Shown piece after piece: positions 52,601-61,170 of a stretch of DNA of 64,000 nt. The stretch's first letter is position 1, and the number at the start of each line of letters is the position of its first letter. The stretch is from positions 687,001 through 751,000 of the forward strand of contig NJPS01000004.1 of assembly GCA_002946415.1 (NCBI GenBank), given 5' to 3'. A program made the position numbers and the translations under genes. The notes below the pieces were generated by a model. That model searched no databases and was not told where the DNA came from. It saw only the letters and a program-made list of their open reading frames with translations. This stretch comes from Rutstroemia sp. NJR-2017a BVV2 (lineage: Eukaryota; Ascomycota; Leotiomycetes; Helotiales; Rutstroemiaceae).

Positions 52601-54961
52601 AAACTGTTAGTCGCCAAAAGACTGTTCCAGATGCGCCTCCAAGTATTCAAAAGCAAACCGCGATCTTCCACTGGGACGAAGTCAACTACGATATCAAGAT
52701 TAAGGGTGAACCTAGAAGATTGTTGGACGGTGTTGATGGTTGGGTCAAACCTGGAACTTTGACTGCTCTTATGGTAAGGTCTCCTTGATTCTTCCGCGAT
52801 GGTGGCGTGACTCGAAACTCATTCATACATTTCTCAAATAACGCATTCCGCTAACTCGATGAATAGGGTGTCTCTGGCGCTGGAAAAACTACTTTACTTG
52901 ATGTTCTCGCTTCTCGTGTGACTATGGGTGTTGTTACTGGCCAAATGCTTGTGGATGGTAGAGAAAGAGATATTGGTTTCCAAAGAAAGACCGGTTACGT
53001 TCAACAGCAAGATCTTCATTTGGCTACTTCTACTGTCAGAGAAGCTTTGACTTTCAGCGCTATTCTTCGACAACCGGCCGCTACACCTCACGCTGAAAAG
53101 GTCGCTTACGTGGATGAGGTCATTAAGGTTCTGGAGATGGAGGCTTATGCCGATGCCATCGTTGGTGTTCCTGGTGAAGGTATGTCATGCCTCGTTTTCC
53201 TCGAATTACTCAAACATTCTAATATGATTCAAAGGTCTCAATGTCGAACAACGCAAACGTCTTACAATTGGTGTTGAACTTGCCGCGAAACCTGCTTTAC
53301 TTTTGTTCCTCGACGAACCAACTTCCGGTCTTGATTCTCAAACTGCCTGGTCCATTTGTGCATTGCTCAGAAAACTCGCCGATAACGGACAAGCTATTCT
53401 CTGCACTATTCATCAACCTTCTGCTATTCTCTTCCAAGAATTTGATCGTCTCTTGTTCTTGGCCAAGGGCGGTCGAACTGTGTACTTCGGTGAAATCGGC
53501 GAGCACTCGAAAACCTTGACCAACTACTTCGAACGAAATGGTGCCCATCCTTGTGGTGATGTTGCAAATCCTGCTGAATGGATGCTAGAAGGTAAGTCAT
53601 CGTGTCTTATTCAATTCATGATGTAAAGCTAACAATAAATTAGTTATTGGTGCTGCCCCTGGATCTGAAACTACCATCGACTGGCCACAAACCTGGAAAG
53701 ACTCGCCTGAACGCCAACAAGTCAAAGCTACCTTGGTAGAAATGAAGCAGACTCTATCGGCAAAACCAGTAGAGCATGATCCTAATGCGCTCAACTCTTT
53801 CGCTGTTGGCTTCGGGACTCAAATGTGGGTTGTACTACTACGTGTCTTCCAACAATACTGGCGTACTCCATCCTACCTCTACTCGAAAACTCTTCTTTGC
53901 ACATGTGTCGGTCTCTTCATCGGTTTCTCCTTCTGGGATACAAAGACATCGCTTCAGGGCATGCAAAATCAACTTTTCGCCATTTTCATGCTTCTTACTG
54001 TAAGTCTCAAAATAAATATTTAATCCTTGCAAGCAAAATCTAACCTAGTGCTAGGTCTTCGGTAACTTGGTCCAACAAATCATGCCCCATTTCGTCACCC
54101 AACGTTCTCTGTACGAGGTTCGCGAACGTCCATCAAAGACCTATTCCTGGAAAGTCTTCATCCTCTCCAACATCATTGTCGAGTTGCCTTGGAACAGTCT
54201 CATGGCCGTCCTCATTTTCGTCACATGGTACTATCCCATTGGTCTCCAGAAAAACGCTGAAGCAGCTGGTCAAGTTACCGAGCGCAGTGGTTTGATGTTC
54301 TTATTTGTCTGGTCATTCTTGTTGTTCACTTCTACCTTCACTGATATGGTCGTCGCTGGTATGGAAACTGCTGAGAATGCTGGAAACGTCGCCAACTTGT
54401 TGTTTTCTCTTACTTTGATTTTCTGCGGGTATGTTTCCTTTCCTCTCTCCCCTTCTATGTATGCGATTGGTTAACTAATCCCACCACAGTGTCCTCGCAA
54501 CCCCAACCGCCCTCCCCGGCTTCTGGATCTTCATGTACCGCGTCTCCCCCTTCACCTACCTCGTCAGCGGCATGATGGCCACCGGTCTTGCCAACACCAA
54601 GGTCGTCTGCTCGTCAATCGAATACCTGCACTTCAACCCGCCGTCGTCGAAAACCTGCGCCCAGTACTTGGACCCGTATATCAAGCTCACAGGCGGCTAC
54701 TTGAATAATCCGAACGCGACGACAGATTGCGAGTTCTGCTCTGTTAGCGATACGAATGTCTTCTTGGCGGCGGTGAATAGTCATTATAGTGAGCGTTGGA
54801 GGAACTGGGGTATTTTGTGGGTGTTTATTATTTTCAATGTTGCGGGCGCCATTGGGCTGTATTGGTTGGCGAGGGTGCCGAAGGGGGCGAGTAAGGGGGA
54901 TAAGGATGATGCTGCAGCGAAGGGGGAGGGGGAGAAGAAAGGGTGGTTTGGGAAGAAATAG
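49676..54961 (+). CDS. PDR-type ABC-G transporter, pleiotropic drug resistance
   Basis: Ten exons: 49676-50845, 51100-51679, 51784-51995, 52046-52368, 52422-52773, 52867-53179, 53235-53591, 53644-53999, 54055-54428, 54490-54961; 1502 residues. Layout is NBD-TMD-NBD-TMD, the full-size fungal Pdr5/Cdr1/Atr plan in the plasma membrane. NBD1: Walker [20 protein letters not shown] (about 180-198, Cys where Lys is usual), signature [13 protein letters not shown] (about 300), Walker-B-like [16 protein letters not shown]2: Walker [16 protein letters not shown] (880-894), degenerate signature [12 protein letters not shown] (about 985), Walker [14 protein letters not shown]. The last TMD ends with the cysteine-containing outer loop ([28 protein letters not shown]). 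It exports hydrophobic drugs or toxins at ATP cost. Intron 1 (254 bp) is long. Confidence 0.96.
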
Positions 54962-55717
54962 ATGAGATATAGATTTAGATGAGGGTTATTTTGTTTCGTG
55001 TGGCTTGGTTGATTTCTTCACAGATGGTGGAGTGACTGATTGTAGGAGTAGAAGGTGTGTATATATTCTTGTCTCTACTATTGGAGTTGGATCTTTACTA
55101 TTGAGGTGGGGAGGCGGGGGTTTAGATTTCTAGTATTATACCATTCATGTTATTTAGTTGGAGGATAGGTTATGAAGACGACTGTAATGAGGGGATAAAT
55201 AGATGTTGGAGATGCGGAAAATGAATGAGGTTATAGATTTAGATGATTCAATTGAAAGAAAGATTCAGAGAGATATTCTACACTATTCCTTGCTATGCAG
55301 TATCGATTGATTGATTATATCGAGGTAATTCCATATTAGGAGTGGGAATTGGACCGGATTAGATATATATTTCCAATAAGCAAATAATAAAATTTATTTA
55401 AGTAAATGATCGATAGAGTAACCATTCTTTTATATACCTCTGATCTTAACTATATACTGAAGTCTGATAACTCATCGTCCCGGACCAATCAGAAGCGATC
55501 CTCCAGGGTCGCAAACGTAAGACCACACACACCTCGAAGGCTTACATACCACATACCAAGATTTTCCAAACACCAAACCTACAAATCTTTCCTCAAACAT
55601 TCAAAATCCACTCTCTATACCCTTATATACTCAACCCATCATATAGATATATACATCTCACCAACCCCCAACCTAACCCATCCACCCGCCCCACAATCAC
55701 TCCCCCCTCACATCACC
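54962..55717. other. Convergent intergenic region, 0.76 kb
   Basis: 3' flanks of the ABC transporter (+) and the cysteine-rich secreted protein (-). AT-rich from 55140 to 55440. No gene seen. Confidence 0.55.
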
Positions 55718-56322
55718 TCACACACAAACCGGCTTCACCGACGGCGCACTCGCCGCCAAACTCGGATTCGTCTGACTACATCCATCGGCTCCTCCCAGCA
55801 GATAATCATCCTCCGCAGCCGTATACGCAGAACCGCAGTTCGCGTCGCTATACCGTCAGCGGGGAACTGCTTTATAGAGTTCAGATATACAACTTGACTC
55901 AACGTACCTAGCCCCCCCTGAAGCATTATTAAACCACGAGCAGATATCATGGCTGAAGCAATCTTGCGTGCTGCTGGTGTCAGTATTGGGGATTGAGAGA
56001 TGGGATGGGATGGGATGAACTGCGCCGTACTAGTAGTTCCCCAGCGCAGCACCGGTGCAGCCGGCCCCGCAGCGGCCGTTGCAGCTGTAGCTTTTTGGGG
56101 GTTAGTTTGGGTGTGTGGCTGGACTGTGTGTATCCAAGCGAAGACTCACTCTCCCCCATTCACCGAATTGCTCCCAAAGTTCCCGCCTACGGCACCGCTC
56201 CAGGTGCACGATTTCCCGGCTGAGTTGGTCCAGCGCGCTGTAGCAGTTGCGCCGACTTTGAGACAGGTGACAGAGGCGTGCGCTGTGCTGGCGAAGAGGA
56301 GGAGGATGGTGGAGGGGCGCAT
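55718..56322 (-). CDS. Small cysteine-rich secreted protein with phospholipase-A2-like CxxHDxC motif
   Basis: Four exons (56150-56322, 56031-56090, 55908-55970, 55718-55847) give 141 residues. A signal peptide (MRPSTILLLFASTAHA) precedes a mature chain with ten cysteines. The central part reads DYSCNGRCGAGCTGAALGNY, then YTQDCFSHDICSWFNNASGG. The CxxHDxC match is the catalytic His-Asp motif of secretory phospholipase A2, and the glycine/cysteine-rich stretch before it sits where the calcium loop would be. It continues DANCGSAYTAAEDDYLLGGADGC and ends PSVKPVCV. This pattern occurs in uncharacterised fungal secreted proteins as far as I recall; enzymatic activity is inference. Size and secretion also fit effector-like or cell-wall proteins. 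Confidence 0.8.
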
Positions 56323-57004
56323 TGTGAGAGAGTGATGGTGAAAACAGAGGAGAGGAGAGGAGAGAGCGAGTTGGTCGTATTGAATTTTCTCTTCCTGGGA
56401 CCTAGGAAGCATGGAGCTTTAAGTACTTCGAGCTCTCAGCGATCGCAATCTCCAGTTTCACACTTTTCTTTTTCTCTCCACATGATCGCATTCCCAAGAT
56501 GGGGTTGCGGGCCAAGGTTGAGGTTGCGGGCCAAGGTTGAGGTTCTGGGAGCGGGTAATAATGTGCGTGCTCCATTTCGACCAAAGTGGTGGTGGCCATG
56601 GACGGTATAGTACTGTAGTCTTTTCGGATATCGATCCTCAAAACAACTTGCTGCGCCGATGGGAGAGGATTGGCGCCAATCAGACGCGCGAAAGTGAGGG
56701 GATGTCGAATTTAGCATTGCCGATGACGTGCTCGAAGTCTGGGGTGCAGCGCTATGGAAGTACCGAGGCGGACTACGGTTCGGCGATGAAGTTTTCTCAG
56801 AGGTGGAAGAAAAACGGTCGTTGGTTTCTAGGATGAATGGACACGTTAATGTTGTGGTTGCAGGTCATGTTGGGGGGGGAGGGGGGGAAAGGAATCTACG
56901 TTGGTGAGGTCTTGGGTCTTGCTTGATATGTCATGATTTCTTTTCATTCCAACATTAACTCATTCAACTACTTTTAAATTACAATTACATCTTCACACAC
57001 TCTC
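56323..57004. other. Intergenic, 0.7 kb
   Basis: Upstream region of the secreted-protein gene with a 19-bp direct repeat (56504-56541), a poly-G run near 56873-56888, and 3' flank of the GH28 gene. No gene seen. Confidence 0.55.
56504..56541. repeat. Perfect 19-bp direct repeat
   Basis: gttgcgggccaaggttgag occurs twice in immediate succession, about 180-220 bp upstream of the secreted-protein start codon. Confidence 0.9.
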
Positions 57005-58427
57005 CTACCTCGGATTCTCCCCATACGGCACCCCCGTACAATTAAACCCCACAGGACTCGTCACCGAATCACACAGATACGAAGCCGGACGCGTATTATT
57101 CACGGTATCCAGAATCCCACCCACATTCTCAATCACAACACCCGTACAAGGCGCCGCACCACTACACTGCAGCTCTGCAATTACATCGCTCGTAGCCGTG
57201 CCCGACCAATTTCGGAACGTGTAGTCTCGGAGATTGAAAAGAGACGTGTCGCAGCCGCCGCTGGCGCCGTTGTACGATGTGCATTGAGTGACGCCGATGA
57301 TGCCGGTGTTGTTCGAGAGAGTGAAGTTCTCGAATGTCATGTTGGCTGCGTAGCCATGACCGCCGCCGCCGCCGTTGGGAGGGTAGCCGGTCGAGATTCC
57401 GGTCCAGGTTTTCATGTACACGCCGTATCGCATGTTGTAGGTGCGGATGTTGCGGACGGTTACGTTTTCGATTGTCTCGAAGCGGCCCTCTGTCACGGAA
57501 GGTTAGATCTAGGAAATCACAGAAAAAGAAGGATAGGGAGAGTGAAGGTTCCGTGGAGAACTTACCATATTGGCCAATACTCCCAATGGCGACTCCGAGG
57601 CCGGTATAGAAGTCACAATCTTCAATAAGGATATTGGTGGAGTTCGCTTTCAGGGAGATGGAGTCATCGCCGTTGTCTACTGTCCAGCCGCGGAAAGTGA
57701 TGTTATCCGCATAGATAGTGTCGGCACCATCAGTCTAATCTCCACGTCAGTATACATTCCATTTCCTTCATGTTTTGTTAGAACTTACATTGAGACTGCT
57801 AAACTCAAAGCCGACGGGCTGAATATCAGTGCTGTTGACATATATATTCTCTAGTAAGACATTTTTGGCATGAATAACGGTCATCGTCCACATCTGGCTC
57901 TGCACGAATCTGATACCCTCGAATACCGAGTCGGTGACGCCTGTGTAGGTGATTTGATGCGGTCGGCGAGGATAGTTGTTTGTGCCATTGATGAAATGAT
58001 ACCAGACCTCTCCATTGCCGTCCAACGTACCATAACCATGACCATCCCAATGGATATTGCTTCCGCCGAACAACCAAGCGCTGCTCTGGTTTTGGTACCC
58101 TACAGGAAGAGAGTTGTTCAGCCAGTATGGAATATTCTGATCCCACAAAAGAGTACCCTGGAGATCAACATTGACGTTGGACAGGCCAGTCGTGTTCATC
58201 ACGGATTTGATGTTGTATGTTTCGTTCAGAAAACGAACAGTTCCGTGATTATGCCCATAGTTATGACCACATTCTTTGAAAGCCTCGATGATGGCTGGTG
58301 CACTATCACCGCCGTCGGGGCATGGCTCCACGACACAAACTTTCTCTGTGACGACCTCAACAGGAGAAGGATGCGAGAGTACGAGAGCGGGTAGACTCAA
58401 TGCTGCGAGAAGTATTTGAGACAACAT
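57005..58427 (-). CDS. GH28 family pectinase, exo-polygalacturonase/rhamnogalacturonan-hydrolase type
   Basis: Exons 57789-58427, 57566-57734 and 57005-57489 give 430 residues; signal peptide MLSQILLAALSLPALVLS. The parallel beta-helix signatures are NTDGADT (Asp215, formed across the first junction) and GDDSISLK (Asp236, Asp237). Where the GHG motif is expected the protein has GLGVAIGSIG (Leu259), and where RIK is expected it has GVYMKTW (Tyr294, Lys296). SIGQYEGRFETIENVTVRNIRTYNMRYGVYMKTWTG with PPNGGGGGHGYAAN resembles the exo-acting, RgxB-like branch of fungal GH28. Many N-glycosylation sequons are present. It is extracellular, and probably releases galacturonate residues from pectin or rhamnogalacturonan; the exact linkage is not decidable. 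Confidence 0.9.
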
Positions 58428-59300
58428 TTTGAGGTGCCGAAAGCATACACAACGCATAACAGAGCAGTTACCATAAGCTTGATATATATACATGTATAAT
58501 GCGATCATGCTTCGGCAAATCGGCATATACTCGCCCGCCATAGAGCGAAGTCTGAAGCTGCACGATGGAAAACTCTGTTGAGGAGAGGTTGTGGGGTATT
58601 GCGGGGTGCCATGTCCATCAATGACTACATTGAGGCAGGTCCAATGCAACCGACGAGAATGGATGGTGGTTGCCCAGACAAAAACAGGTAGGACGACTGG
58701 ATGTCTTTCCTCCAATTCCCCACGTTCTGGAGACACGAGTAACGTAGCGGTACAAGATGGGGGATCGGCTTTGTATGTGGGGGACTCCAATACTCGGCAA
58801 TTGACGGTGCCGAATTAATACCGGCTTGGTGCTCACTGACTGCAGCAATGAGCTCATCAACAACTGCGGTGTGAGGTTATTCTGGGTAGAAGATACTATT
58901 CAATTGCTTAAGTTATCGTATCGATCCAAGATGATGATTAATCGCCTGTTCTACCGCAGAGGAAGACTTCGGCTCACCAGAACTTTCGAGTATCATGTTC
59001 AGGACCTGTTCAGTGCCTTTCGGGTGCTGTTTAGGGCATGTTAGCTAATCACATTTACCTTGGGACCATACGGACTTCTCAAAAGCTCACGGCGAAAGGG
59101 GGTTTCAAGTAAGACGAATCGTATAATGTTAAAAGCACTTGCAGTCTTGTTTGGTTTCTCAGAAGGATTACGAGAGGTATTCATCTAGCAGACCTACTGT
59201 TAAAAGATCTTCAGTTGTCGCATGGAGTTGCACACAACGAAAGACAAAGAGACACACAATGGCGTGAAAGAAGAGAAGCTCATGGGCACGACCTCACACC
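58428..59300. other. Intergenic, 0.9 kb
   Basis: Promoter of the GH28 gene and 3' flank of the amidoligase-like gene. The right end includes part of the 18-bp repeats that span the amidoligase stop codon. No gene seen. Confidence 0.55.
58482..58498 (-). promoter_or_regulatory. TATA-rich core promoter of the GH28 gene
   Basis: atatatatacatgtata, about 55-70 bp upstream of the ATG at 58427; the only such element nearby. Confidence 0.45.
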
Positions 59301-59348
59301 CTAATTATCCCTTACACCATAATTCTCCCTCACACCATAATCCTCCTC
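59295..59348. repeat. 18-bp tandem repeat, three copies, spanning the amidoligase stop codon
   Basis: Units at 59295-59312, 59313-59330 and 59331-59348 share the core cacc-taattctccct. On the minus strand they encode EEDYGV, RENYGV and RDN-stop; the stop is the Tyr codon of the last unit changed to TAG. Confidence 0.85.
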
Positions 59349-60686
59349 AGGATAAGTCGGTCCCGGCCTATCTCGACGTCTTGCATCCTCATTTCTCGGC
59401 GGCAACTTAGGACGATTTTCCCGCCCTCCCGAAAGTGCGCGTGGCGACCACGCCGGATAATGGTACACTTCAGCTGTATCAATCGGGCCATACGCAACCG
59501 GTCTATCGTATAGAGTAGCCATTGGCCTTGCATCCGTCGGATATCTATGCGTGATGTAATAACTTACCTGCTCCTCATCACAACCAAGAAACATCAATGT
59601 GTACTGGAGGGAGCAAAAGTCCGGGGGCCCGTTCAGTAGGCTTCGACAGTGCTTAAATGTACTTTCAGTACTGAGGCTATGAGCCTTGCGCATAAACGCT
59701 GCGCAAACGGAGATCCAGTCTGTGACTTCCAGAGGATCGAAATGGGATTTGTGTTGGCGAAACTCGACGGTTCTTTTAAAAGGATCGTCTCCCTCTGATG
59801 TTTCGGGACGGAGTTCATCCGATAGTCCTAGGAGATTGTAAGTTAGTCTGCGGTCATCATGGCCATTCTTGACGAGAAAGACCAACTCATCTATGTTCTT
59901 ACACGCAGCTATAGTTTCCAACCCATAGATCGGGGTCCGATGACCCTTCAGAGCAGCCCATCTACTGACTAAGGAGGCTATGTTAATCATAGGAGGGAAC
60001 GTAGAGCCGTTCCTCTGGTAGTTCTGAAATCGGGGTGGATGAATCTGCAGCAATGGTCGCTCGAAAGTCCATGCTAAAAGCGCGAAGTTAACAAGCGTTC
60101 GCAAAGGGAATGGATTACCTGAGTTTCCGATATGCACATGAATTGCAGCGTCGGTATTACAGAGAATCATATAACGCTCACTTACCACCTGGAGCACACG
60201 ACGTACATTCAGCAAGGAACCTTCATTAAACGGCATAGGCGGGCTTTGAATCTCCATCGGAAGAAGAAAATACCCATGTCGAAATCCAGACTGATGGAAT
60301 TCCTTGTCCGCAATCGTCCACGCCTGGTGCTGGAATTTCTCTATAAGTTTGGGTTCATGGTACTTCGTTCCTTCTTCGTCGTAGCCGGGGACGTGAGTAT
60401 TGTAGCCGTACTCGTGGAGACACTCTGCGATGTGCGTTCTGGCGTTCTGAGCCCAGACTGAGCTCCAGTCGTCAAAGAGCTCGTGGTCCTCGTCGGCGTG
60501 CCATTTGTCGGTTTCTGGGTGCTGGAAACCGACGGCTCCGGGATGGCGGATGGGTTCGTAGACTAGACGGCCATGGCCGTGGTGGGGGTCGGTGAATGAG
60601 GCGGGGAGGACGGCGAGGTCGAATTGGATTTCGAGACCGAAGGTTAGGTCTAAACTGGGAGGTGAATGGTGAGTTGAAGATGACAT
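59301..60686 (-). CDS. Amidoligase-like protein (glutamine-synthetase-fold COOH-NH2 ligase family, Amidoligase_2 type)
   Basis: A single exon of 461 residues, MSSSTHHSPPSLDLTFGLEIQFDL. Family motifs: the N-terminal GLEIQF (residues 17-22; GxExE-like, with Gln in the second acidic position), NTDAAIHVHIGNSG (about 178-191, the HxHIG element) and RTVEFRQH (about 305-312, the ExR element). Known family: ATP-dependent ligases joining carboxyl to amino groups, predicted by sequence analysis and common as uncharacterised proteins in ascomycetes. The region between motifs has NVRRVLQVVSERYMIL and LLAWTFERPLLQIHPPRFQNY. The C-terminal 60 residues are proline/arginine-rich and end in YGVRENYGVRDN repeats. 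No signal peptide, so probably intracellular. Product unknown; activity uncertain because of the Gln. Confidence 0.85.
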   Translation of the reverse strand: MSSSTHHSPPSLDLTFGLEIQFDLAVLPASFTDPHHGHGRLVYEPIRHPGAVGFQHPETDKWHADEDHELFDDWSSVWAQNARTHIAECLHEYGYNTHVPGYDEEGTKYHEPKLIEKFQHQAWTIADKEFHQSGFRHGYFLLPMEIQSPPMPFNEGSLLNVRRVLQVVSERYMILCNTDAAIHVHIGNSGNPFPLRTLVNFALLAWTFERPLLQIHPPRFQNYQRNGSTFPPMINIASLVSRWAALKGHRTPIYGLETIAACKNIDELVFLVKNGHDDRRLTYNLLGLSDELRPETSEGDDPFKRTVEFRQHKSHFDPLEVTDWISVCAAFMRKAHSLSTESTFKHCRSLLNGPPDFCSLQYTLMFLGCDEEQVSYYITHRYPTDARPMATLYDRPVAYGPIDTAEVYHYPAWSPRALSGGRENRPKLPPRNEDARRRDRPGPTYPEEDYGVRENYGVRDN

Positions 60687-61170
60687 GGTTGCATCGAATG
60701 AGATGTTTAGGTGACTGCAGGAAATGAGTGGTACGCCAGGAGAACGTGATATAAAGAGTAGGTGGAAAAATTGTTCAACTGTTGTTCAATGTCGGACAAA
60801 AACTTTGTGCGTCTAGTTCTTTATTCATCACTGTTCGCAATACGTACAGCAGAGTTTCGAATACACAGCATGGTCGTACGGGCATGTCCAAATACGCAGT
60901 TAGTATAGGAGAGGTGATCCATTTAGAGATCTCCTTTCTTCCTTCAAAATAGGCGAAAAATATACGAAGGATTGATCTGATATCATGCACACCCCTATAT
61001 TTTGACGCCAGTATCAAGAATAAGCTACTCATTCATTCAATCATTCACTTAGGTTCCAACTAGTCTGGCAAGTCCATTGAAGCAACTAATCACCAGTTCA
61101 ACGCAGTAAAGAAACTGCTTGAATACGCGAACGCACTAGCTTTACCACCTTCCAGACTTCGTGATTCCAC
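60687..61170. other. Intergenic, 0.5 kb
   Basis: Upstream region of the amidoligase-like gene and 3' flank of the GH95 gene; no gene seen. Confidence 0.6.
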
